Shown one piece after another: positions 20,802 through 33,865 of a stretch of DNA of 64,000 nucleotides (its first letter is position 1; each line of letters begins with the position of its first letter). The translations under genes and the position numbers were made by a program. The stretch lies in NCBI GenBank assembly GCA_022818135.1, contig JAFMSR010000013.1, forward strand, positions 23,458,207-23,522,206, read 5' to 3'. A model generated the notes under the pieces. It was not told the origin of the DNA. It did not search any database and saw only the letters and a program-made list of their open reading frames with translations. The stretch is from Saxidomus purpurata. Taxonomy: Eukaryota > Mollusca > Bivalvia > Venerida > Veneridae.

Positions 20802-22585
20802 ATGTACAGAGAAGCCTTCATCTGTTTATTTCTAACTTTAAATCCAATTTCTGGAGTAGAACCCGTTTGCTCCAAATTTCACTATGAGGAACAAACCTTA
20901 GAAAAAATGATAAGACAGGAAATTTTTGTGATAAAAATGAAAGAGGATCTTGACGCGACACAAAAGCTCGTGAGTGAAGCTTTAGCGGATCTTAACAATG
21001 AAAGGAAGAAATTGGAAGTGGAGTTCGATCGCATGGAAACTCAGAACAAGCAAATGCTTGAGAAATATTCTGCGAAATTTGAGAAAATTCAAGGTATTTT
21101 ATACACTATACTTACTTCGGTTATGTAAGCCTATTTACTGAAATTTATATATAAAAAGAAATAATTTTAAATTAATTAAAAGATTTTGAAAATAAATACA
21201 TGTAGACATGAATATTATGTTGCTTTACAATTACATTGACATGTTGCGCTTCCGGACCGATCATTTAATTCTAGGTGAAATGTAACTTTTGTGTTATTCT
21301 GTAAGCTTTAGAAAATTTAGCAAAGTCATGTATGATCATAAATTATAGTATTTTTAAGATAGTATATCGATTGTTTAAATACATCTTGAATTTTCAACCG
21401 GCAAGATGATATATCAAATGCATCAGCTTTACGTCAATACAATAGACAGTAACTTCACAAACATACGACAGAAATAAGTTTAGTTTTCAGTTTACCTTGA
21501 AAATGTCTGTTTTGCTCCGATTGTCATGTCTAAAGCTCATGACAATGATATTTCAAAATTAAAAAAATGATGCGGATATTCCCGGCTACCAACCATGTCT
21601 CTTAATGTGAGGAAGTTGGCAGATGTTTTGCGAAGAATTTGATTACTGGTTCTTCCCAGGAACAATTGTGAGTTAAACTGTCCGCCTGTCAAAATGATCA
21701 AAATCACGGTTGAAACTTCTACATCAACAACAACCGTGGCTATTTCCAATATATTTTTAGTTAAAATAAAGGGCGATTGCATCATACTGCCGTAAGGATG
21801 CTTATATAATCACCTCAATATTTTTGCAATGAGAATTTTGAAATTCGACATTGGATCTAGACAATTTAAGATGCTAATATGAAAGTTCAACATACTGTCT
21901 TTCAAGTTAAGGTATTAACTTGGCTGAATGCATCTCACCTTGTTGCAATGCCTATAGGGGGTTATTTATCAAATCAATCGTTCATGCGTGCTCCCGTTCG
22001 ATATTGAAATATATGTGAAATGAAATTGTCCCATGAAAATATATGTGACAGTCACTGTGATAAGAAAAGGCACATACAAAATGTAACAGCTAAGTCATAA
22101 TTCGTCTATTGACAAAATAAGAGTACAGCATTACTTATATTCTTATTTCTCACATGATCTTATTTTCAGATACGACCGCTACACCTGTTGTCGCCTTCAA
22201 AGCACACAAGATTGCTCGTAAAAGTCTGGCAGACAACAGAGTGATGATTTTTAGCGAAAACCTTCTCAATAAAGGTGATACGTACAACAACCAAACCGGT
22301 TTATTTGTTGCTCCTGTTAGGGGGATCTATATTTTCACATCTCAGATATGTTTACCTAGTGGTGTCTGGGTGTATTTCGGTATTTCACTTGAAGACAACC
22401 TGATATCACATTTTGCTGGCGGAGATAAGCTTGGAGGCTGTTTCACATTTGATGCTGTCGCAACTGTTGATGTTGGGCAGAAAGTTTTCGTAAAATGCAC
22501 TGATGATTGCAGCGGAAATAACATTTGGGAAAAAGACAACCTTGCTACTAGTAGTCTCTCTGGGATACTCTTACACAAAATATAA
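20802..22585 (+). CDS. Secreted coiled-coil C1q-domain protein, type II copy 2 (235 aa, 2 exons)
   Basis: Exons are 20802-21093 and 22170-22585, with the same lengths and phase-1 junction as copy 1. The donor is attcaag|gtattt and the acceptor ttattttcag. Exon 2 opens with Asp where the other copies have Gly. Signal peptide, Cys23, coiled coil and C1q domain are all present and open. Compared with copy 1 the changes gather after Cys158 (LPSGV instead of VAADD), before Cys188 (KL for SS) and around Cys211 (TDDCSGNNIWEKD). The stalk differs mainly near its C-terminal end. It keeps all five cysteines. Placed at the left end of unit 2, with upstream sequence closest to that of copy 3. Confidence 0.9.
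21580..21790 (+). mobile_element. SINE core, intronic, unit 2
   Basis: Orthologous to the intronic SINE body at 8400-8611, with 'gtctcttaatgtgagg', 'ctggttcttcccaggaac' and 'aaaatcacggttgaaac'. Confidence 0.62.
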
Positions 22586-25500
22586 GATAAATGACGGAGG
22601 CTATATTAATGCAGTGGACTTTGACTCTAAGTAAACACTTAACATTTGAATTCTTAAACGAAGAGTGTGCTGTACAGACAAATATTAAAACAGTGCAATG
22701 TAGTTCATCAGAAATTGTTAGTGTTCTTAATACATGTAATTATCAAGCGCTAGTTTTAACACAATTGAATGCCATTGTGCTTATTTCATTATAATTGTTG
22801 TTTAACATTATGTGTTTTCATATCATAGCATTCTTTCATACATGTACTGATTGAGATTAACATTTTGTACCAGGGAAAAAACTAAAGTATGGTTAAACCA
22901 CACAGTACTAGTATTTCAATCTTATCAGTTTCATTTGTCATAAACAAGCCTGCTCAATACCTACTTTGCTAAAAACAAAGTTTGTTTTAGAGCGTTACAT
23001 GTCTGATAACGAGGGCAAATTAGCCTTATATATTTTTGTGTGATTTTCTAAAATGTGTTTCCTAGTGCTGTAATATAGTTTTGGTTTCGTTGGCAACATC
23101 ACAATAGGGCTTATAACTCAAATATTAGATTATGTTGCTTTTCTTTATTTTGACTACTTACAAGGACTTATTAAATGTTTGGGTACACTTTTGTCGCTTG
23201 CTACAGCACACTAGAATATCAAATACATTGTTTCTAAACTAGCTTTAACAAAGATGAGTCCATAAATTAACAAACGGCTTGAATTGCAAGCAAAGCAGAA
23301 ATCTCATATGCTTTTATTCCTTGACAGGTTGTTCAGAAAAACTGAGGCATAATATACTTCGAAGTGATTAAGTTCATAGGGGACTTCTACTTTGCTTTAT
23401 TGATTATAATTATCCACGGTTTAGTAATAAGCATCTACAGACCTACATCTCCGTTAGCATTTCAGTTATTGCATATAGTACTATTTCTGTCACCGTATCA
23501 ACCACAATTTTGGTCTGAAGAACGACACATAATGCAGAACGAAGAACATAAAAAAATATTTAGCCGCCTTTATCTTCGTGAGAACTTTCATGTACGGACG
23601 AAGTGCTAAAACTTAAAATGATTGGTGAAAAGACAGATAGAACCTGCATTATTTACACATTGCCCTCTATCCACATGGTTAAACGGGCACTCCCTACATC
23701 TGGCAGGTTATATTCTCCAAACAGAAAAAAAGTGTTCAACGAATGTAAAATGATAAATAAATACTATTTCATAGCACAACTTGTATCGAAAAATTTTACC
23801 ACAACAGTTACTATTCAACAAAGAGGCCTTCTGTTATAAACCGCTAGCCACCCATTTATTGTACAACAACAGCTTTACATAGAGTATTGAATGGTTTAAG
23901 GTACTGCAACATATGTTGAAACGCTGATTTTATCGATAATGATTTGAATATATAGCTTAAACTTTTAGGGTAAATAATAATGCTTGCAAATATTCTATTA
24001 TTTATGATTTGAAGTAATTTAATTTTACATCAGCTGTAGGGAGTGCCTATATAAGTCATGAACCGAGCTCCAGTACTTTGCAGTATTGACAAATCCAATT
24101 TTCCAAATGAAGAGAATGGTGAACAAACAGACAACTGCGATACACAGACGGGCGGAATTAAATTGCATAATGTTTCACTCCCTTGCATCTACACACTAAA
24201 TTCCAAATTCCGTTGTCCCATCTCCATAAGTATCGGAGTTACTTTAGGATTTAGAATGTAAGTGATGGTTTACCTTAGACTCAGACCTATCAATTCCACA
24301 CTCTGCTGGTACATTTGGTCTGAAAAGTGACTAACTGTTTAGCATCTCTTGTTATATAAATTATTTTCTTTTCATTTTGACATTACCTTTCGGACTTATT
24401 CTCATTCGCCATCCAGCGCTTACGACACGACATAGTTGGTTACCGGGTGTGATGATTCGTCGTATGGTGTTAATACATGGTGCATATCGCTTAACGTATT
24501 ACAAATATGCCAAGTGTTTGAAATTTCCATTTTTGTACAACAGTAGTGCAAGACTCTTGACGTCGTTTTAACGTTAGAGCCATGGGTAGCAAATTTTGAC
24601 GCTGCACTATTGGTAACCAATGGCAGGTCACATAAATTCACCACAGGACCTCAAATACATTAAACTGTTATACTATATAGATGTCGTATGCCGTCATAAG
24701 TGCGACACGATCAAAACATTTGAATTAGTTAACCTGTCCTCAATTATTCATATTTAAAAAATGTTCACATAAAGCTGAGTAAATGTTAAATTTACAGCAG
24801 ACGAAAAATTTAAGACTTTAATAGTTCACAATGTCAAGTGTGTAATAGTATCTCATGTATTTAACACGGACAAGTAGACGTAAGTTTCACGTACAGATTC
24901 ACAAAATCCTCGGTTTTATTGAAAAAAGAATGCATTACATATATAAATACTAGACTACTTATAGATTCAGCTGTCCACCAGCCATTAAGTAGTACACTTT
25001 GGTTTAAGAACGGCGACATTTGAAATAATCCGAGAGAATCTGGTGCATAAATCGTGGATATAAAATTCCATCTGAAGAAATAGTTACCTCTCTTTGTCTT
25101 ATCATAATTAGAACATTAACGTAAAGACATTTTCCTTTTATATTATTCAGTGAGGTCAACAAACTTTTCATGATACGTGCCGATAGTAAATTTCCATTCC
25201 CCACCAGTCTGTTTCAAAAAACAAGATGAAATAATTCATTCAAAACACAGGGGAACTTGTTTTGAGTTTGTGCCAGAATGGCTCTCTTGTACAATCGAAC
25301 ACACCTGGCACAAGCTCGGTTTCCGTGTCTGTTGAAAACAGATGCCGCAACACGCCCTTCTTTCATGCATTCAAAAGCGCCTAGGAAGGGGAATTAAACA
25401 TAAATGCCTTATAGTGAGAAAGTGTAATGTCTGCGGGCATAAAGAAGACATATTTACTCGTACTTCTTAAAAAGTATTATCCGTTCAGTCAGCGTCATGG

Positions 25501-27235
25501 TGCTTAAAACACATTGTCACCGCCTTTGTTGTGTTTTTGTCAATCGCAAAGTAAGTGCCCTTTTTTCAGTAATACGACAGACATATGTTTTCAGTGCCAA
25601 GGAAAAGATTTTGTTACCATCAAATGCTTTAGCTTTCAGAGTGCACTAAATTTAAATGTTGTCATGACTTTGTTGTACATTGCATAGAACTAATTCGGGT
25701 GAATCTTAATTGTGAAGGTTCTTTTGTGCAAAGTATTTTCCGAGTACTAAGTAGTCTGATGGGAGTTAAGAAATTGCCAGAAGTCAGTAGATCAGCAATA
25801 AAAGTGTTAATTTAATTCAAATACAGAGCATCTGAACATGCACTTTTTATCAGATTTACGCACCCACAAGTGCCCTTTTTTCCAAAAGAACCCTGCCTTT
25901 TTAAATCCTAGCTGAAACACTGGATAGATAGGGAGGTAGGTAGGTACATGTAGGTAGGTAGGTAGGTAGGTAGGTAGATTGATTTTTGTTCTATACCAAG
26001 GGGTCTCCTGACATACAATATATGCCAGTTTATTTTATGATAAATAATAGTGTTTTGCCGAACTGTGATAAAAATGCTACAAACGTATTATGTTTGGTTA
26101 TATTAAAGCTACAAGTTATTTTGTATCCAAAGTGCTGCTGTGATTTTATATTTAAATTGCTGCGTGACAATTGATTTCACTGAAAAACAATGACGTGGGC
26201 AATAAAACACTCTAATTAGATGCAAATGAACACAATTTATTTTACAAATTTCGAAATGAAAGTTATTTGACAGGAACGAGCTAAGGTATGTTTTCATTTG
26301 AAAGCATTATTCGAAAGATGCTGCTGCAGACTCCTACAACACGCTATGAGCTAAAGCAAAACATCTAAATAAAAATAAACGTCAAAACTTATTCCCGTGA
26401 TGTTGTAATTATTAAACATGATAGGCATTTGGCATATATTCAAAACTAGTTATTAAACGCTCATTTAATCTGGTAATTAGTTTATAATTTCAAGCCCTTG
26501 AAATATGAAAAAACAACAACATTACATTGCGCAAATTGACATTTTTTTCAAGATTAAGACATCAACACGGCTTAAGAGTCTTGAAAGCTTTTCCGCCTAA
26601 ACTGACTGCATGGAAGATGCTATACAGGGAATCCCTTTGGTTTATATCAGCTGCTTATATGCATCTACCCTGTACTATTTAGACACAAATGCAAGCGTAG
26701 TGTTCCAAGATGTTATAGATGACTTATAAAACAGTTAATCGAGATTAAAATCGATATATAAATAGGGGTCGCCTGACTTACGATATAGGCTAGTTTATTT
26801 TTACAATAAACAATGGTGTTTTGACGAATTGTGATAAAACAGACTAAACACGTAAATCTTGAGCCCATTGTGTTGGTCATGTGTTTAGCTGCTTGATATA
26901 TACTAAAAATAAGGTAAGATCAGATAAGAAAAGTTTTATTTCATGTCGACAAGACTGCAAAAAATATTTGTTTTTAAGTTTTGGATCATTATAAATCTAT
27001 TGATTGAAGAGTTCAGTGAAGATCATAATCAGATTGCTAAGGATGATAGACATGTTCATTCGGATATGTTCTATATTTGTCGCAAAGGCCACATCAACAC
27101 CAGCATGGTAAAGGTAAAATAGAGTCAAACAAGTACTTCTAAATGTGGGCATTTACCGTTCATTCTACTTTGCACAGTATGTCAATAACCAGTGCTTTAA
27201 TACATTTATTTACACGTATATTCCATATATATATA
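22586..27235. other. Non-coding flank of unit 2, no gene seen
   Basis: Collinear with 9446-15150 of unit 1 apart from the 12.4 kb insertion. It includes the GTAG microsatellite at 25930-25978. Open frames of 60-80 codons (for example at 24058-24261) are not conserved as frames across units. Confidence 0.55.
25930..25978 (+). repeat. GTAG microsatellite, unit 2
   Basis: Same locus as 13877-13921 in unit 1, with a longer pure run of 'ggta'. Confidence 0.85.
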
Positions 27236-28428
27236 CTGAACAAAAAAAGAAACTTCCGATTTCTATACATATGTTTTTAATTTTGTAAAAGGAAATCAAT
27301 ATGTCCAATGCCCTACATATGTTCGGACGAACGATTATGTGTCAAATAAAACCAATTATAATTGGATTGTACGCATAACACAAAATATAAAAATTCAAAA
27401 TCGATTTTCTCGTGCATGCACGGACCAGTATAATCCGTGTTTATAAAATCAAACCTTTCAGTCTGGTTTTATAGACTTTGTTGTCAATAAGAAAAAGACG
27501 TTGAAAAAAACTTTTTTTCATTAAGTTTTCTTTCTTTTTGATATGTCTAAAATGCCACCGAATTTGGGTGAATGTGCCATCGGCATGCTAAATGCTGGTA
27601 TGGCGACTAATTAGGTTGCTAGGGCTGTTGGCAGTTCTAGCCGTGATATTCGAAACCTTAGGCAACGTATTCAAGCAAAAGGGCGTACGGACTATTTACC
27701 ACGTAGTGGACGTCCGCGGGTCACAACGCCTGGTCAAGAGCGCTATATCATGAACACACACCTATGCAATTGTTTTCAAACTGCCACGGCCACTGCTGCT
27801 AATACCCCTGGTACACATAACAACCGAATATCTGCCCAAACTGTACGCAATCGTCTGCGCGAGGGTGGTCTACGTGGACGTCGTTCTTACGTTGGATGTG
27901 TATTGACGCGACGTCACCGCGTAAATAGTGTTACTTGGGCACGTACACATCGTCGCTGGATAAGGCAACAATGGAATAGCGTTCTCTTCTCCGACGAGTC
28001 AAGATTTTCTATTCATCGAAGTGATAGCAGGGTTCGAACACCTGTTGTATAATTTGGACCAGCGTGTAAGACGTCGCCCTATTCCACCGTCGAACATGAA
28101 TGAACTGACACAAGCCTTAATCCAGGGGTGGAACAACATTCCACAGGCCGAAATCAACACACTTGTCGGTTCTATGCGCCAACAATGCTAGGCAGTACTC
28201 GATGTTCAAGGTGGCTATACCCGGTATTAATGTGTGATTTTGGTCTACGACCCCTACAACATTTAACCAACCATTTCATCAGTTTTCCGTGAACGTAGAG
28301 CGATGAAATTTTACACACAAATTCACATTGAAATACTTTTGGAATATATGTAAAAATAATTTAACCCTTCTTTTCATATTTACGTACATCTGCACTTAAA
28401 CACAGCGGAAGTTACTTATTTTGTTCAG
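27236..28428 (+). mobile_element. Tc1-like DNA transposon, internally deleted, with TA target duplication
   Basis: The left end 'ctgaacaaaaaaagaaactt' and the right end 'aagttacttattttgttcag' are inverted repeats of each other. TA flanks both sides (27234-27235 and 28429-28430). The empty sites at 15144 (unit 1) and 52930 (unit 4) read straight through 'attccatatta..tacc.acttc', so the insertion is private to unit 2. The 1193-bp length is shorter than a complete Tc1 element (about 1.6 kb), which matches the internal deletion seen in its reading frame. Confidence 0.9.
27543..28190 (+). pseudogene. Broken Tc1-family transposase
   Basis: The frame from 27543 encodes an N-terminal HTH region (RDIRNLRQRIQAKGRT, then YLPRSGRPRVT). 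It continues through the NRLREGGLRGRR block to the first catalytic Asp in LFSDESRF (near 28000). An in-frame TAG at 27612-27614 interrupts the HTH. At about 28050 the frame jumps to the extreme C-terminal part (LDQRVRRRPIPPSNMNELTQ then WNNIPQAEINTLVGSMR), ending near 28190. The region that should hold the second Asp and the Glu of the DDE triad is deleted, so it cannot be active. An intact frame of 100 codons at 27750-28052 is only the middle of this relic. Confidence 0.85.
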
Positions 28429-29134
28429 TATACCTACTTCTAATAAAGGTTATTCTTGTGCAGAATTTGCTTTAATTCCAGATACCTGTTTGACCGATCA
28501 TTGACCATTGGTTTTCTTTGTTCGTGCTGTATTTAACAGAAGCTAGTGTCATTGTTCCCATTTAATGAACCTTTAAAAAAATTGGTAAATGACTTTTTGA
28601 CCAGCTAATTCTGAAATATTCGATATGGACTTCAGACAAATATCTTAACGTCTTTGTCCAAACAGTTTACTGCTATAATTGAGTTTTCTATTTCAAAAGA
28701 ATAACGAAATGAGCTTAAAATCAAATTAAGTGATAATAATTAGAACATCTTTGAAAATCATAATTGAATACTTTTATTTTCTCACTTCAAGAAATATATC
28801 AGTTCGCCGAACAGGACTAAAGGCGTTATTCCGAATGTCTATGGCTCGCATCCATATCCTTGACCGTGACCGCGCAATTAACTGGTACAATGTTATAACC
28901 AGATACTAACAAGCAATAAAGACAGTGTTCCAGTCGTCACTATGAGGAAATACAGAAAACGTCTACAACAAGGTTTCTGTGTACAACATATTTCTCGCAA
29001 GCTTCTGAGTCAGGAAGTTGTTTAGATTTTGTAAGTGCATACACGCATTGCAATAAGCTGCAAAAATATAAGATTATAAAAAAATTACTTTAACTATTTG
29101 AAAGTATTGAAAACTTAGTAATAGAAGTGGATTA

Positions 29135-29335
29135 GAGCGGTGTCAGTTGTCGAGTGGTGAAGGCCACTGACATGAAATAACTAAACCTAACTGATTGGGG
29201 ACTATGTGTTCGGGCCCCTATTAGGAGATCAAACTCTTAAAGTGAAAAAGTGGTATTTATTTATTGAGGATTTATCTAGTAATGGCCCTTCCCAGGAACG
29301 ATGGTAAAGGTAAAGTACCCGACTTTAAATAACTG
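29135..29335 (+). mobile_element. tRNA-derived SINE, unit 2
   Basis: Orthologue of the SINE at 15856-16060: 'gttgtcgagtggtgaaggc', 'gtgttcgggccccta' and 'cttcccaggaacgatggtaa'. The B box is more damaged (ttcggg for ttcgag). Confidence 0.75.
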
Positions 29336-30954
29336 AATTACTGTTGAAAAGAACTTTAAGCTTCAAGATAATGGATATGTTTAAATTGAAATACTATGAC
29401 AGAGACTGTTTTAGAAAGAATTTAAACTTACACATTTTGAGAAAATACAGTTTCATTCTCTAAATAAATATAGTTAAAGAAATGGTGATGCTCACGGTTA
29501 CACAAAGAAATATGTCACTAACTGTAATAATTTTCTAGCCTGGTCGAGAATGCCTGCAGTGTTTGAACCCATCACACTCACAACATTGAATGCAATTTGT
29601 GCAACTTTGTTCCCTGATCGAAGGAACCGTATCACTGAATTATGAAAACTTTATTTGCTAGTATTGTATGCATAGGGGAACATAAACTTCTATCACATCA
29701 CATGTAAAAGCATATAATTGATTAATTTAAAGACAGATATCAAATCAGTCACACATTTTTAAGTAAGGAATGTAAGCAAGATTTGTACCACTTTGCCCCG
29801 CTACTCCGCCGAGCGAAAACACGATAATTAAGCAGTAACGAATGCAAGGGATAGGGGTGAATCAGCGTGGGTGCGGGGAAAACACGATAATTAACGGGGG
29901 CTTGGGTCGAAATGTCGGGATTTAAAAAAAATGAAATAGCGGGGACGCGGCACGAATACGCTACCCCTTACTGTAAGCCGTGCTGAAAAAAAGGATAATT
30001 TGGTTTCATTTAATGACCTTTTAAGGTTTTATAAGCTTAAGCTACATCGTTTTGAATCATTAATTCAGACATTGAAAAAAGACCTCTGCACAAGTATGTA
30101 GGTTTACATAAATTCTTACACAACCAATCAGATAAATACGTTGGAAGATGTAGGCGAAAGAATCTATAGCTTAAGTCAGTTCCGTACCTTAAACAGTTAA
30201 TAAAAATAAAAATGTAGTTGTCTGTGTGCATCTAATTTACACGTATTGTCTGGCTGAAGACACGTACAAAACCACGAATAATATTTCTAATTGAAAGGTT
30301 TCCGTATTTTTCTACTTATTAGATCATTCGCTTCTTTGAGGGAAGTAGTTAATGCCATCAATTAAACGGAGCACACCAAAAATCAATATAATACCGTTCG
30401 TGATAAATAAAGACCTATACACCGTGATTGAATTCTGCTGTATGTACCGTTTTTATTTCATTATGGTTGTCTAGACTACTTCCATTTAGTTTCACCAGTT
30501 TATTTAATGTATTCAGTTTGTTTGTGATGACAGATTCTTGCTAATTAAGTCAGGAAATCCATTTAGCCCATTGAAGCAATCGAGTTTTATTTCTTATTTT
30601 TTTTTCTGCCAACATTTCCAAGAATCGTTTGGTTTATCAAGTCGCAGAGATTATACACTGAATTCTGACGCACTAACGTTTTAACGAAGATTCTGATTGA
30701 TTACGTCATTTAAATTTGCGACTGTTAATTTTAACATGACTCATGATTATGTCTCTATATACAGAGAGTAGAAGCATTATGTTTTATTATGCCATAAACA
30801 ACGCGGAAAACGAAATGCCGTTAATGTGACGACATGTTTTGCCGCATGACGTTAAATAGATACCCGCGTAGAAGATAACGCTTTCAAATTACGTTTATTC
30901 ACTTTTTGTAAAAGCATGTCATGTTACAATTGAAAAAATCATCCTTTTCAGCGT

Positions 30955-31080
30955 TGTTATCGGCTAATAAACAACTCTTTGTCGTCCGGTGCGCAGTTAT
31001 AAACCACTCAGACCTCCGGCCTTCGTTGTTGATTACTGCGCGTCAGACTCCAAATCATTGTTTATCAGACGATAAACACC
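30955..31080. repeat. Imperfect palindrome, unit 2
   Basis: Counterpart of 17870-17995. The core is 'agacctccggcct', one base different from the unit 1 core. Confidence 0.6.
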
Positions 31081-31747
31081 GCTGGAACGGATGTTATTTC
31101 AAAAATAACGTATATACAGTTGGAAAATAGAACGTCGTCGCCGTTTAATATTTTTGCGACCATTAAAAACCGTATAATTTTATGCAGTCGCAAAAACATA
31201 ATTACAACACAGTTAACCCTATAATGTACAGTTGCAAACATCACAATTACAAAAATGTTAACCCTATATTTAACCACCACAAATTTAAATAACGTACCCA
31301 CTCAGAATCAACGTTACTGCGCTAGAAACATGATTCTTTTAATGAAATTATATGCAGATTTTATTAAGCGTTTTCTTCTTCCTTATAACCTATCTTTAAA
31401 TCTAACCTCGAAATGAACGTCACGACATAAAGTAAAGCCAAGCGGACTCAGCTGTTACTACAAAATTAATTAGTTATCTAAATATATAAGAAAATTGCGA
31501 ACAAATAACAGCCGATCAGAGCAAAGCGAAACAAGATGTTAACAGCTGTTAACACAAAGCCGTTTAGCATACACAAGGATAAAGTTTAACATTTTTCTAA
31601 CCGATCTGTTTTTACTCAGTCTTCGAATATTTACACTAACATTCACAATCGTTCAGAGTTTGGCGGAACAAAATGACAATTAAACTGAACAAATCGAATA
31701 TCTATTGTCGAGTAAAACCTTATATGAAAATTAACTTAATTTAATAA

Positions 31748-31915
31748 CGGTAAACTCCGTATATAACGACTTCGGATATAGCGAACTTTAGGATACAAGG
31801 AACATATTTTATTGTCTTTTTATTTAATCTACAAATGCTATGGATATAACATACTCCGGATATTAGGCATACATTTAAATGGTCGCAAAGAATTCGTTAC
31901 AGACGGGGTTTAATG
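31748..31915. mobile_element. MITE with TATAACGA-type ends, unit 2
   Basis: Counterpart of 18647-18815, with left end 'cggtaaactccgtatataac' and right end 'gttacagacggggtttaatg'. Confidence 0.58.
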
Positions 31916-33865
31916 TACTAAGATATCATTTCCAAAGTCACCTAGTCAAAGAGTTGCTTTAGGTAATTGAAGACGGTACTCGGAAAAAGGTCGGGGCTCA
32001 GTTTAATAATAACAATTGCAGGGTACTGAAGAGATATTGAACATCAACTGATGCCTTTATAAACTGTCTCAGCCTTTCTAGTTTCCGGGTGAAAGCATTT
32101 CCTTGCGTGAAATAAAAAAAAAATAAAAATAACTAAGACATATTGCACCGAAATATTTATATTTAATTAGTGAATTAATACTATGTGTAATGTGTTTTCA
32201 ATTATTTTTTTTTAACAAAGTCCAGGGTAATTAATTGCCAAAGAAATATCACCAAAACTAACAATTTATGTGTATAAATTGGTCTAGAAGCTACAACAAT
32301 ATGACAATTAATTTTGAAAACGTTGGTTATAAGAACTGTATTTTAATCTCGGACAAAACATTGACTACGGCCGTAAACCATTCGGTCTAGTTGTTTTGTG
32401 CCTTTAAGCGGGAAGAAACTACCTTGCTTGACTGTTTTGTTCAAAGTCTTTATTTTTCGTTAGTCGTATATGCGAGTGAGTACAAATATGTTTTTTCCTA
32501 AGTTTTCCTGTTGCAGCTTTGCAAAGTCATCATTGGAGACACATGTTCCTTATTTTTTTATTAAGAAATATATCAGTGTTCTATGATAAAGCTCCCCCCA
32601 ATAAGATATTCAAAAATATCAATCTGACTATACTGAAATCCTCTCTAAATCGACGGTTACATTCATCTCATACACATTTTGTACGGATGCATTTACCGTT
32701 GGTCATGCGTATCTTAAAAACTCAAGGTATATATTGTCTTCATTATGTATATCTTTACTGGTATCACGTGGTCATTCTGGCTCGTAATCAATACTTAGTT
32801 TTATTAGATACAGCATGGAAGAGAAATGACATGACAATGTCTATGTGCCTAACAATCGTCGCTCCTACGGACATTCAATGCACAAGGGAGTGCAGTGCAT
32901 GTTTTATTGCATCTGACTACAGTTAGAAATCATTAGTACAAGCGATATCTTTGTATATATTGAGTTAGAATCAAACGATCAAGGAAGAGAACATTACTTT
33001 GCATGTTTGCAAAGAACAGTTTTCCTCTTATCATGTTTATCGTGTTTTGTGTTTACTGTTTCTGCTACAAATTAACCCAGACGAGAAACTGTTTTTCTTA
33101 TAAAGTCGTTCTTATGCAAACACATTCGAAAACAACTTATCTGCCAAGCACATTTTGCTTTTGAGGTATAAGTGTACTTCCGTCCGTTGAACATTCTTGG
33201 TTGTCATTTCCTACGTGAAAAGTACATTTAAGGAGAAAATATCCTGGAGAGCAAACGAATGGTAAATGTAAAAGTATGCTAAGCTGTGAACGAGATTAAA
33301 GGAAATGACGGAAAAGCCTATTTGGGGTAGATTCTGATAACGTTTATATTTCTCTTGGCGATAAGTAATTATAAAAAGGAGAACAATATAATAACACGCT
33401 TGCACAATGTTCTTCCTATTGAGTTTATGAAAACGCTTGTTTTCGTTTTCCCGCCACTTACAACATTCCAAAAAATGTATGCTGTAAGTAAGTAGTTTTA
33501 AACCTTGTTCTGGGAAAAAAAACACAAATTATCTTTGAATGAACACAATTTTGAAGCCTAAACAAGTTTCTTGGAAACCAAACACTTTGAATTAGCATGT
33601 TTTGTTATCCCGAGAAATGTAATTATTCTGTGACGATCATGTTAATTTGTTGTTTACTCCAAACAGTATTCGTTCAAAAGCTAAATTATAACATCATTAT
33701 GAAACCTAATAAACCTAATTATGTACACTTAAAGGGAAAAGGGAGTGCCCAATTTATGACTTCGTTCAATCAAATCCTTTAAGTTTTAGCAGTACTTTAA
33801 ATTCACTCTTCATACACTGGCGTAAGATATATTTGCACTGCCTCATTTATCAAAGAGAACTCAAG

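Larger units (their letters stand above)
20295..33360 (+). repeat. Tandem duplication unit 2
   Basis: Collinear with unit 1 from the 'gattagtaattaagataagg' junction to the next 'ctgataacgtttatatttct'. It carries the type II copy 2 gene and, privately, the Tc1-like insertion at 27236-28428. It lacks the 12.4 kb insertion of unit 1. Confidence 0.85.

Noticed and set aside
24058..24261. 67-codon frame with a near-identical frame at 51007-51210
   Set aside because: The same sequence in unit 1 (10930 onward) is cut by a stop after 'cagacggga', and the differences between units 2 and 4 are mostly amino-acid changing; similarity is explained by unit duplication.
27750..28052. 100-codon frame that could be taken for a small gene
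   Set aside because: It is the middle of a Tc1 transposase relic that begins at 27543, has an upstream nonsense codon and lacks the rest of the catalytic domain.
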